In this document: positions 9,901-15,489 of the stretch, in pieces
Numbering within the stretch: position 1 is the stretch's first letter
How the letters are laid out: each line of letters starts with the position of its first letter
NCBI GenBank assembly: GCA_050013795.1
Contig: JBEKEO010000053.1
Location: forward strand, 1 to 16,253
Origin: CAWHOW01 sp050013795
GTDB taxonomy: Bacteria; Bacteroidota; Bacteroidia; Bacteroidales; CG2-30-32-10
DNA length: 16,253 nucleotides
Direction: 5' to 3'
Made by a program: the position numbers and the translations under genes
The notes under the pieces: generated by a model
Told to the model about the DNA's origin: nothing
Databases searched by the model: none
Seen by the model: the letters and a program-made list of their open reading frames with translations, nothing else

Positions 9901-10971
9901 TTTAAACATCTCAAGTGTTTTTTTGTTGCACGAAATAAATCGGTTACCATCCATAGTAAAAATGGCATCATTAGCTCCTTCAAACAATGTACGGTACATG
10001 TTTTCGCTTTCGCTCAACTTTTCTTCTTTGCGTTTATCTTCAGTATTATCCCTAAAAACAAGAACTACTCCCAAAATATTACCCTCTTTGCCATGAATAG
10101 GAGCGGCGCTGTCGGAAATAATTCTTTTGCTTCCGTCTTTTTTAGAGATCAGTAAAGTATGGTTAGCAAGTTCAACAATCTGTCCTGTATTTAATACCTG
10201 CTCAATTGGAGTTGGTATTCTTTCACTTGTAAACTCATTTATTACTTGAAATACTTCATCAATATGCCTGCCGAATGCTTCTTCCTCCGACCATCCTGTA
10301 TACTCTTCGGCAGTTTTATTTAAAATAACTATTCTCCCTTTGGAATCAGTTGTAATTAAACCATCGCCAATAGAACGTAAGGTAACTTCAATTTGTTCTC
10401 TTTCTATTTCTATTATTTCTTTACTCTCTTTGAGTTTTCTGGCAACTTTATCCAGATCTTCATGAGCCTTGAGAAGTAAAAGTTCATTCTTTTTCCTTTC
10501 GGTAACATCAAGCACTATACCAAGAGCTGCAGGTTCTCCTTCAAAGATTATCATATCGGCTGCAAATTCAATCCAACGAATTTCACCATTTTTGACTATG
10601 ATGCGAAACTCATACTTGTTTTCCATCTTATTGCCATCAAGCCTCGAAAACCCTCTTTGCTTAACAAATTCTTTATCTTCCGGAAATACAACATCCCAGA
10701 ATTTCATTTTAAGCATTTCCTTTTTCGAGTATCCGGTAAGTTTGGTAGCCGATTTATTCACATAACAAACACATTCCTTCTTGTAAACAAGGATGGTGGA
10801 TGTTGACGTCTCAGCCAGTTTGAAGAAGTTTAAATCTTTCGATTCATCAGGATGGCTTTTCTTAGCGCTTTTAGGAAGTGATGGTTTCTTTTTTAAAGAA
10901 GATAAGGTAGCCTTTAAAACTTTAATTTCAGAAATAAGTTCTGCTTTTGTTTTTTTACTTAGATCACTCAT
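6925..10971 (-). CDS. Soluble hybrid sensor histidine kinase: seven PAS domains, HisKA, HATPase, receiver
   Basis: From ATG 10971 the protein has 1348 residues. A Lys-rich helical start (1-47) is followed by seven PAS/PAC-type modules at about 48-158, 193-313, 323-441, 449-570, 577-698, 704-824 and 831-950, most ending in D(V/I)TE(R/N)K linkers. A coiled coil lies at about 160-195. PAS5 and PAS6 are close internal duplicates (SEEQFRITF-NAPIGM, FTHPED, EKRYIH-DGH-IW, DGSP). The HisKA H-box is SHEIRNPLN (His977). The ATPase has the N-box NLVGNAIKFTE (Asn1094), G1 DTGIG (1126-1130) and G2 GTGLGL (1156-1161). The receiver (about 1222-1343) has the acidic pair Asp1229/Asp1230, phospho-acceptor Asp1272 (LMDGQMPKMDG), Thr1304 and Lys1326. 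No membrane segment is seen, so it senses cytoplasmic signals, which cannot be named. There is no HPt or output domain. The frame extends upstream to a TTG at 11037, but those 22 residues look unrelated to the fold. Confidence 0.93.
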   Translation of the reverse strand: MSDLSKKTKAELISEIKVLKATLSSLKKKPSLPKSAKKSHPDESKDLNFFKLAETSTSTILVYKKECVCYVNKSATKLTGYSKKEMLKMKFWDVVFPEDKEFVKQRGFSRLDGNKMENKYEFRIIVKNGEIRWIEFAADMIIFEGEPAALGIVLDVTERKKNELLLLKAHEDLDKVARKLKESKEIIEIEREQIEVTLRSIGDGLITTDSKGRIVILNKTAEEYTGWSEEEAFGRHIDEVFQVINEFTSERIPTPIEQVLNTGQIVELANHTLLISKKDGSKRIISDSAAPIHGKEGNILGVVLVFRDNTEDKRKEEKLSESENMYRTLFEGANDAIFTMDGNRFISCNKKTLEMFKCRAEDIIGAFPTNFSPPFQPDGRSSIESAQEKIDNAYKGYPQFFEWKHSQLDGTLFDAEVGLNRMELHGKVYLQAIVRNITERKKAEEVLTKSENLLRNILELSNISMAIVSFDGIIEYINKQAVKTFGYQHKEIPNMDSWWKLAYPEANYRSEVVEKWMGLVNKAIVEKCEIERGEYYTTCKDGSVKTMIIFGVIVDDKVFVMFEDITERKNAEEAVRLSEEQFRITFENAPIGMALSNKDGYFILVNKVFCSIFGYAKEEIINLPFTHFTHPEDIEESKSLVNKLLTGEENTFSIEKRYIHQDGHEIWAQTTVYLFRNPDGSPKYFIIQILDITENKQADEAIKQSEEQFRITFDNAPIGMCLTSMDGRFITVNDSLCKMMGYSKSELKNFPITKFTHPEDVDSTESILKQDFKEEHVTSNFEKRYIHKDGHVIWVSVSSSLFKDADGSPRYMIAHVLDVTERKKAIEELKKSDEQYRVIANNTKDIIVKYGIDGKISYISSACINTLGFKPFEMIGVSVFRFFHPDEIPRLRIYQENLLKEVAPNLVKHRLRKKDNTYIWCETSNQIIHNPEGKIKEVVAICRDISDVVKSEELAKEKEAAELANKAKSEFLANMSHEIRNPLNSIIGISNLMGRAELSKENKELVESIKISSNNLLNILNDILDFSKIEANKVEIVINEFEIKQIIENIYQSYKSITDNKKLDFSFKIEKDIPAILYGDSGKFNQIMVNLVGNAIKFTEKGSVTIHICKTKMDKDKVTLKVDISDTGIGIREKDNNKLFKSFTQLDNSTSKSYPGTGLGLAIVKRYTELLNGKVSLKSESGQGSTFTLEIPFKLSNKIQTEITPESKQKSLSDIHSNKKKIHVLLAEDDGINQLYLKSFLTSNGLVVDGVFNGNEVLEKYDNNSYDIILMDGQMPKMDGFETTRLIRKKEKKTKIHTPIIAITGYTISGDREKFIASGMDDYITKPIDEKRLLEIINRLTLKQEKNN

Positions 10972-10973
10972 TT

Positions 10974-10981
10974 CAAAAGTA
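10974..10981 (-). promoter_or_regulatory. TAnnTTTG box directly upstream of the hybrid kinase ATG
   Basis: TACTTTTG on the minus strand is a perfect -7 box but ends only 2 nt before ATG 10971. Transcription would begin at or inside the start codon. Either the mRNA is leaderless, the real start is elsewhere, or the match is chance. Confidence 0.3.
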
Positions 10982-11037
10982 CTGCTATAATGCTGATAAT
11001 TTCTTTGCCTGATAAATTTTAGTTTGTAAAAATACAA

Positions 11038-11263
11038 CTTTTGTAGTACATTTTAAAATATTTGATTGAAAATTAACTTTACGAAGCAAATTATTACTTT
11101 TATTGAAGGAACGGCTCCTTTTTTACTATACTAATAAGAAATCGGGTTTAACTTTGAAAGCCTGAGCAGCTGGTCTTGCCAATGCTCATTAATATTTGGC
11201 ATAAACCTTAGAACCATTATTATTTACGGGGAATTGTAGTATATTATCACTCAAACTGATGCT
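11038..11263. other. Intergenic region with small dyads, no gene seen
   Basis: The stretch lies between the kinase and the 21-bp repeat array. It holds a terminator-like hairpin (11106-11124) and a 6-bp inverted repeat TGAGCA / TGCTCA (11163-11168 and 11183-11188). No convincing frame was found. Confidence 0.4.
11106..11124 (+). terminator. Orphan terminator-like hairpin with T-run
   Basis: AAGGA (11106-11110), loop ACGGC, TCCTT (11116-11120), with T's continuing to 11124. This has the form of a weak Rho-independent terminator reading rightward, yet no plus-strand gene ends before it. On the minus strand no T-run follows. Confidence 0.25.
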
Positions 11264-11386
11264 ATGGAGGCAAAAAGTGAATTTATCATTGCATCAAGTG
11301 CACCTATTATGGTGAGAGGTGAACCTATTACGCTGACAGGTGAACCTATTATGTTAAAAGGTGAACTTATTACGGTGAAAAGTTAA
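11264..11386 (+). other. Doubtful 40-codon ORF over the left repeats (frame broken by TAA)
   Basis: ATG 11264 opens a 40-codon frame with 7-residue repeats (GEPITLT, GEPIMLK, GELITVK). TAA 11384-11386 stops it inside a repeat unit where neighbouring units have GAA. Beyond this stop the same frame is open through the whole array to TGA 11747-11749. No promoter box or ribosome site was recognised. It could be a remnant repeat protein or chance. Confidence 0.2.
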
Positions 11387-11674
11387 TCTATTACAGCATC
11401 GGGTGCACTTATCACGGCATCGGGTAATCCCGACAAGTTATCGGGTGTACCCGTCACATCACCGGGTGTTCCCGTTACATCACTGGGTGTTCCCGTTACA
11501 TCACTGGGTGTTCCCGATACATCACCGGGTGTTCCCGTTACATCACTGGGTGTTCCCGTTACATCATCGGGTGTTCCCGTTACATCATCGGGTGTTCCCA
11601 ATACATCAATGGGTGATCTCTTTACCACAATGGGTGATCTCTTTACCACATTGGGTGATTCCGAAGCATCATTT
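11276..11674. repeat. Tandem array of about nineteen 21-bp units
   Basis: Units of 21 bp run without a break. The core (11444-11611) is nearly identical, with consensus GGTGTTCCCGTTACATCA plus three variable bases; both flanks degrade (GGTGAACCTATTA type on the left, GGTGATCTCTTTA type on the right). The period is a multiple of three, so several frames stay open. Plus-strand frame 2 reads GVPVTS(L/P/S); one minus-strand frame reads DVTGTP(S/G/D). Many units contain a tiny dyad: CGGG-tgtt-CCCG or GGG-tgtt-CCC in the core, AGGT-ga-ACCT in the left units. The array sits in the 3' region of the transporter gene. It is a minisatellite whose coding status is unclear. Confidence 0.9.
11383..11649 (-). 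other. Doubtful 88-codon ORF over the core repeats
   Basis: From a GTG at 11649 the frame gives about twelve 7-residue repeats of DVTGTPS type and stops at TAA 11385-11383. It resembles no protein family I know. A GTG start, pure repeat content and an equally open opposite strand all argue for a by-product of a 21-bp satellite. Confidence 0.2.
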
Positions 11675-11769
11675 AGGACACTTATTAATCCAATATACCG
11701 TATTTATACATTCGGACATTTCGGTAATAAAAGTTCAATCTTACAATGAATTTCTAAGAGTATATTGCT

Positions 11770-12672
11770 TCAAAGAGGAATTTGTGCACCTGCTGCATCA
11801 TTTTTGATAAATTTCCTTGAAAGCATAGGATATAGGAATATAGCCGCAAGAAGAATTATTGTTCCGAAGTAAAAGCCTGTAGTCATATACTCCGATGAGC
11901 CGAAAATAAAGTAGGCAAGTACAATCCCATAAACAGGCTCAAGGTTGATGGAGAGCACAACAGCATAGGCTGAAACAACTTTCATTATCCTGACAACGGC
12001 AGAAAATGCGTAAGCCGAACAAATAACGGCAAGCAAAGCAAGGAAAATAAAATCTTTCCAGCTAAAACTTAGGTCATGTGTATTCAAATTCCCGTTTATA
12101 AAAAGATATATAGTTACTCCTATAAATCCACCTATCATTTCATAAAAGCCAATTACATTTTGATTGAACTGTACTGTTATTTTTTTATTCAATACAGTGA
12201 ATAATGATGAAAGAAAAAAGGCTATTAAAGAAAAAATTATGCCATCTATGTATTTCGTTTCGAACTGGAATATCAGGTATAGGCCAATGATGATAACAAG
12301 TCCAAGTAGAACTTCAAACCAGTAAATTCTTCTTTTAAAAATTAAAGGTTCAAGCAGGCTGGCGAAAAGTGTTCCGCTGGCAAGGCATCCAAGTGTTACC
12401 GAAACGTTCGAAACTTTAATAGCATGAAAGAAAAATATCCAATGAGCTCCAACTATTAAGCCAATACCAAGTAGTTTAATGGCTTGACGAGCGGGAAGAA
12501 TAAATTTAGTTTTAGAAAGCCTGAACCAAATAAATAAAGCAATAAAAGCAAACATGGTCCTGTACCAAACCAATGTGGGTGCGGGTAATTGTATAAGTTT
12601 GCCGAGTATTGCTGTAAATCCAAGTATTATAACAATAATGTGCAGCTCAATATAATTCTCTATTTTCTTCAA
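11770..12672 (-). CDS. EamA/DMT-superfamily membrane transporter
   Basis: The 300-residue protein is almost entirely hydrophobic, with about ten predicted membrane helices in two halves, the layout of EamA (drug/metabolite transporter) permeases of the cytoplasmic membrane. Family-like signatures are TLVWYRTMFAF after helix 1 and, in the second half, AYAVVLSINLEPVYGIVLAYFIFGS, the conserved Leu-Glu-Pro stretch before helix 9. The substrate cannot be told. The start is TTG 12672 (KKIENYIELH follows); the next Met lies after helix 1 near residue 40, and a perfect -7 box ends 25 nt upstream, so the TTG is well supported. The charged C-terminal tail matches the topology. It ends just right of the 21-bp repeat array. 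Confidence 0.85.
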   Translation of the reverse strand: MKKIENYIELHIIVIILGFTAILGKLIQLPAPTLVWYRTMFAFIALFIWFRLSKTKFILPARQAIKLLGIGLIVGAHWIFFFHAIKVSNVSVTLGCLASGTLFASLLEPLIFKRRIYWFEVLLGLVIIIGLYLIFQFETKYIDGIIFSLIAFFLSSLFTVLNKKITVQFNQNVIGFYEMIGGFIGVTIYLFINGNLNTHDLSFSWKDFIFLALLAVICSAYAFSAVVRIMKVVSAYAVVLSINLEPVYGIVLAYFIFGSSEYMTTGFYFGTIILLAAIFLYPMLSRKFIKNDAAGAQIPL

Positions 12673-12697
12673 GATTCTTTAATTCTCAATCAGCACG

Positions 12698-12705
12698 CAA
12701 ATATA
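12698..12705 (-). promoter_or_regulatory. -7 promoter box of the EamA transporter
   Basis: TATATTTG on the minus strand matches TAnnTTTG exactly and ends 25 nt before TTG 12672. No -33 TTG was found at the usual spacing. Confidence 0.5.
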
Positions 12706-12726
12706 GCATGTTTTGATAAGAGATAT

Positions 12727-12766
12727 TTTCCTTAAAGGAAAGAGAACAAAAAGATTCTTTAAAGAA
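12727..12766 (-). terminator. Two AT-rich dyads after the T9SS-protein gene, possible terminator
   Basis: Palindrome TTCTTTAAAGAA (12755-12766) is followed on the minus strand by TCTTTTT. A second dyad, TTTCC / GGAAA around TTAAA, lies at 12727-12741. They fall between the T9SS-protein stop and the transporter promoter. The stems are weak and AT-only in part. Confidence 0.3.
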
Positions 12767-12777
12767 AGAATGGAATT

Positions 12778-13869
12778 TTAGAAGACCTCCATCTTTATTA
12801 CCTTAGAGCTATTCCCTGAGCTAACTCTTACGAAATAAATTCCCTTGCACAGGTTCATTCCTGAAATATCAAGCGGTACGGAATTAAATCCAGCAAGGTA
12901 TTCTTTACCCGCTATGGTTTTAATATTTCTGCCAAGTATATCAGTTATGCTGAATTCAACCTGCGAAGATTTTACTAATGAAAAATGAAGTTCAGTATTT
13001 TCGCTTGCAGGGTTTGGATACAGGTCAACACAAGCAATGGGTGATTCAAGATCAGTTATTCCTGCGGTATTTCTTGGTTTATATCTGAAATCAGCTGTAG
13101 TGCCGGCTCCGGTGCCTGATCTGACGGATATCTTTATTACGGGTTCTCCCATAGTATTAGCATACCACTTGTATTCAGTAGTAGTATAATTAAATGGTAA
13201 GCCGATACCAAGAGTATCTGAGTAAATGGAATCGTGTGCGGTTATTACAGAAAGTACCCGCATAGCAGAAAATGTATCACCTGGAGTAATAACAGTACCC
13301 CAGCCATCAACAAAATTAACACGGTGATCGCTTTCACCGTAATATCCAAATGAAGGAATAGATATGCTATAAGAATAATCGCATGAATCTTTTTCACCAT
13401 AAGTAAGAGGAAATAACAACTGCACATCCGGATTATTATATTTTACTGGTAAAGGTACACTATTAAACAAAGCGCCAAATCCATACTGAGCATAGGAGGC
13501 AGAGGAATTATCAAAAAAATCGTAAACATTGGTAATAGATAATATAGAAGTGTTTATGGAAATCATGTTTGGCTGGTTCCCTGCAAGATTACATCCTGAT
13601 AAAAGTTGAAAAACTGCCCAGTAAACAGGGGATGTGGACAGAACACTCATAAACGTGTCCACACGCTGAGAAGAAGGAGTTAAATTTGAAAAATTCCATA
13701 AATGATTAATGCCGGCAGAATCATAATTATCTCCATGAAGAGATAAGGTAGTGCTTAACCTGATGGTATCGCCAATCATAGGCATGTCGTTATTGGTAAT
13801 TACAGGTTGTGCAAATGAGGAGACGATAACTAAAATGAACATTGAAGAAAGTAAAACAATCTTTTTCAT
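12778..13869 (-). CDS. Secreted protein of unknown function with T9SS type A sorting domain
   Basis: The 363-residue protein starts at ATG 13869. Residues 1-20 are a Sec signal peptide ending SSFA-Q. The C-terminal 80 residues are a classical T9SS type A sorting domain: YPNPASE (284-290), ITDILGRNIKTI, GMNLCKGIYFVRV (338-349) and a final KVIKMEVF. Such tails direct passage across the outer membrane and are normally cleaved. The body (about 21-275) is Ser/Thr/Asn/Tyr-rich, beta-type sequence (LWNFSNL, YKWYANTMGEPV) in which I recognise no catalytic motif. It has its own promoter box and is not obviously in an operon. The function is unknown; the export route is well supported. Confidence 0.9.
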   Translation of the reverse strand: MKKIVLLSSMFILVIVSSFAQPVITNNDMPMIGDTIRLSTTLSLHGDNYDSAGINHLWNFSNLTPSSQRVDTFMSVLSTSPVYWAVFQLLSGCNLAGNQPNMISINTSILSITNVYDFFDNSSASYAQYGFGALFNSVPLPVKYNNPDVQLLFPLTYGEKDSCDYSYSISIPSFGYYGESDHRVNFVDGWGTVITPGDTFSAMRVLSVITAHDSIYSDTLGIGLPFNYTTTEYKWYANTMGEPVIKISVRSGTGAGTTADFRYKPRNTAGITDLESPIACVDLYPNPASENTELHFSLVKSSQVEFSITDILGRNIKTIAGKEYLAGFNSVPLDISGMNLCKGIYFVRVSSGNSSKVIKMEVF

Positions 13870-13893
13870 GGGTTTGGATTTTAAATGTTACAT

Positions 13894-13901
13894 CAAATGT
13901 A
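13894..13901 (-). promoter_or_regulatory. -7 promoter box of the T9SS-protein gene
   Basis: TACATTTG on the minus strand matches TAnnTTTG exactly and ends 24 nt before ATG 13869. No clear -33 element was seen. Confidence 0.5.
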
Positions 13902-14034
13902 GAAATTTAATATTGATTAATAAAAGAAATTAACAAATAATAAATTCATTTACAGTCATTACGGCATGCGTTAAGCTTATTATACTTATCATATTTTCTC
14001 TTATGATTTCAATATAGTTTCAATGCTTAGTAGA

Positions 14035-14280
14035 TCACTTCTCCCTGTCAGCATTAATGATCTTTATAATAAAAACAGAGTGGGGGAGGCTGAACGACTT
14101 TTCTATTTCATTGGTCAGGGCATTCATTATTTCCCTGTATTCACCGAATATCTGTGTGCTAAGGGTATTGGTGCGAACAACAAGGTTCGGATAGTTGTTC
14201 ATTCTTGCAATAAAATCTTTTATGTGCGGGACGAACTCTTCGTTAAGGGGGTAATAGCTGATATCGACTGATGTTTTCAT
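14035..14280 (-). CDS. Small thiamine-binding-family (YkoF/MTH1187-like) protein
   Basis: The 81-residue cytosolic protein starts at ATG 14280. The pattern SVDISYYPL (4-12), HIKDFIARMNNYP, then TNTLSTQIFGEYREIM (37-52) and a final FIIKIINAD strand fits the small ferredoxin-like domains of the YkoF/MTH1187 (DUF77) family, members of which bind thiamine or its pyrimidine precursor HMP. The assignment is from memory of the family pattern, not from a search. It lies 63 bp downstream of the transketolase subunit on the same strand, so a link to thiamine diphosphate supply is plausible. A perfect -7 box and an inverted repeat in the gap suggest it can be expressed separately. Confidence 0.6.
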   Translation of the reverse strand: MKTSVDISYYPLNEEFVPHIKDFIARMNNYPNLVVRTNTLSTQIFGEYREIMNALTNEIEKSFSLPHSVFIIKIINADREK

Positions 14281-14323
14281 AACCTTTTTTTATTCAAAGG
14301 TACATTAAATAAATAAAAAGGTT
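14281..14323 (-). repeat. 9-bp inverted repeat abutting the start codon
   Basis: AACCTTTTT (14281-14289) and AAAAAGGTT (14315-14323) are perfect inverted copies with a 25-nt loop. A read-through transcript from transketolase would fold a hairpin ending exactly at ATG 14280. A transcript from the box in the loop would lack the first arm. This may be a terminator or attenuator. Confidence 0.5.
14295..14302 (-). promoter_or_regulatory. -7 promoter box of the thiamine-binding-family gene
   Basis: TACCTTTG on the minus strand matches TAnnTTTG exactly and ends 14 nt before ATG 14280, inside the loop of the flanking inverted repeat. It suggests a promoter internal to the transketolase / thiamine-binding gene pair. 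Confidence 0.45.
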
Positions 14324-14343
14324 GTTTAAACAGGCAGTATTTT

Positions 14344-15297
14344 TTATTTGCGTGCAATTGCCCTCATTACAGCATCAACAATGCTTGGTGTGCTTAAACC
14401 GTATTTCACCATCAGTTCTTCAGGAGTTCCGCTTTCGCCGAACTTATCATCCACCGCTACCATCTCCATAGGCGTGGGCAATTCCAGTGAAAGCAGCTGT
14501 GCTATACTGTCGCCAAGCCCCCCGTTCCGCTCATGTTCTTCTGCAGTCACAACGCATTTTGTTTTCCCGGCTGATTGTATGACTGCTTTTTTGTCCAAAG
14601 GTTTAATGGTGTGAATATTTATTATTTCGGTATCAATGCCTTTTTCGGCAAGTATATGCCCTGCCTCTATAGCATTCCACACCAGGTGACCGGTTGCAAT
14701 AATAGTGACATCTTTGCCTTCGTTCAGCATGATAGCTTTCCCTATCTCAAATTTCTGGTTCTTAGGGGTAAAGTTAGGAACTTTAGGCCTGCCGAATCTT
14801 AAATAAACCGGACCTAAATAATCGGCAATGGCAATGGTTGCAGCTTTTGTCTGGTTAAAATCGCAGGTGTTGATAACAACCATGTTGGGCAGCATTTTCA
14901 TTAGGCCAATATCTTCCAGTATCTGGTGCGTGGCACCATCTTCGCCCAAAGTAAGCCCTGCATGTGAAGCGCATATCTTAACATTTTTATTCGAATATGC
15001 CACGCTCTGCCTTATCTGGTCGTACACACGACCGGTGGAGAAATTAGCAAACGTGCCTGTAAATGGAATCTTTCCTCCTATGGTAAGTCCAGCCGCTATT
15101 CCTATCATATTGGCTTCGGCTATGCCTGTTTGTATAAACCTTTCGGGAAACTCGGCAACAAATGCTTCCATTTTCAATGAGCCGATTAGGTCGGCGCAAA
15201 GTGCAACTACGTTAGGATTCTTTCTTCCTAATTCAAGCAAGCCTTCGCCAAAGCCGCTGCGGGTATCTTTCTGTTCGGTGGAATTATAAACCTTCAT
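14344..15297 (-). CDS. Transketolase, C-terminal subunit (split transketolase)
   Basis: The 317-residue protein corresponds to the pyrimidine-binding plus C-terminal domains of transketolase, which moves two-carbon ketol units in the non-oxidative pentose phosphate pathway using thiamine diphosphate. The pyrimidine domain shows RFIQTGIAEANMIGIAAGL with the cofactor-activating Glu61, FTGTFANF, and SHAGLTLGEDGATHQ (His111, His123). The C-terminal domain shows VTIIATGHLVWNAIEAG and VVTAEEHERNGGLG. Full-length enzymes have about 620-670 residues; this length is normal for the split form, which needs an N-terminal subunit carrying the diphosphate-binding domain. That partner is not in the window: directly upstream is a dehydrogenase, across a 192-bp gap. 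ATG 15297 is the natural start. No promoter box was found at a sensible distance. Confidence 0.92.
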   Translation of the reverse strand: MKVYNSTEQKDTRSGFGEGLLELGRKNPNVVALCADLIGSLKMEAFVAEFPERFIQTGIAEANMIGIAAGLTIGGKIPFTGTFANFSTGRVYDQIRQSVAYSNKNVKICASHAGLTLGEDGATHQILEDIGLMKMLPNMVVINTCDFNQTKAATIAIADYLGPVYLRFGRPKVPNFTPKNQKFEIGKAIMLNEGKDVTIIATGHLVWNAIEAGHILAEKGIDTEIINIHTIKPLDKKAVIQSAGKTKCVVTAEEHERNGGLGDSIAQLLSLELPTPMEMVAVDDKFGESGTPEELMVKYGLSTPSIVDAVMRAIARK

Positions 15298-15364
15298 ATT
15301 CTAAATTATGTAGATGATAGTTACTGTTAAAATCAATTTGTTTTCCCTAAGCCCTGAAACTATG

Positions 15365-15448
15365 GTCACACTGAGGAGAGGCTTTGCCTCGTCTCGAAGT
15401 GAGACATACGGATGCCAGGCTTCGAGACGCGTTGCTCCTCAACCTGAC
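15365..15448. repeat. 84-bp imperfect inverted repeat (REP-like intergenic hairpin)
   Basis: Nested arms pair around a 20-nt centre: CGTCTCGAAG (15390-15399) with CTTCGAGACG (15420-15429), TGAGGAG (15372-15378) with CTCCTCA (15435-15441), and GTCA (15365-15368) with TGAC (15445-15448). The left arm also holds a small hairpin AGGC-ttt-GCCT (15379-15389). Its G+C content is visibly higher than the flanks. It fills much of the dehydrogenase-transketolase gap. It looks like the dispersed palindromic repeats beginning GTCA...TGAG that I remember from many Bacteroidetes genomes, but copies elsewhere cannot be checked here. Confidence 0.7.
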
Positions 15449-15462
15449 AATACTCTTTTTGC

Positions 15463-15489
15463 AAGGTTAAAAATAGATATTTAAACCTT
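15463..15489 (-). terminator. Weak hairpin at the dehydrogenase stop
   Basis: AAGGTT (15463-15468) pairs with AACCTT (15484-15489), with extra A-T pairs inside. It directly follows the dehydrogenase stop codon on the minus strand, but no T-run follows. Confidence 0.25.

Noticed and set aside
7064..10990. Plus-strand open frames opposite the hybrid kinase
   Set aside because: They are shadows of the 1348-codon minus-strand gene, whose domains are unmistakable.
11276..11674. CRISPR array
   Set aside because: The units are directly adjacent 21-bp tandem copies with no unique spacers and no cas genes.
11403..11807. Plus-strand 134-codon frame with repeated HH(W/R)VFP units
   Set aside because: It is a third frame across the 21-bp array, lacks a promoter or ribosome site, and runs into the transporter gene on the other strand.
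14023..15289. Plus-strand frames opposite the thiamine-binding-family and transketolase genes
   Set aside because: The opposite strand carries recognisable proteins with catalytic residues; these frames have none.
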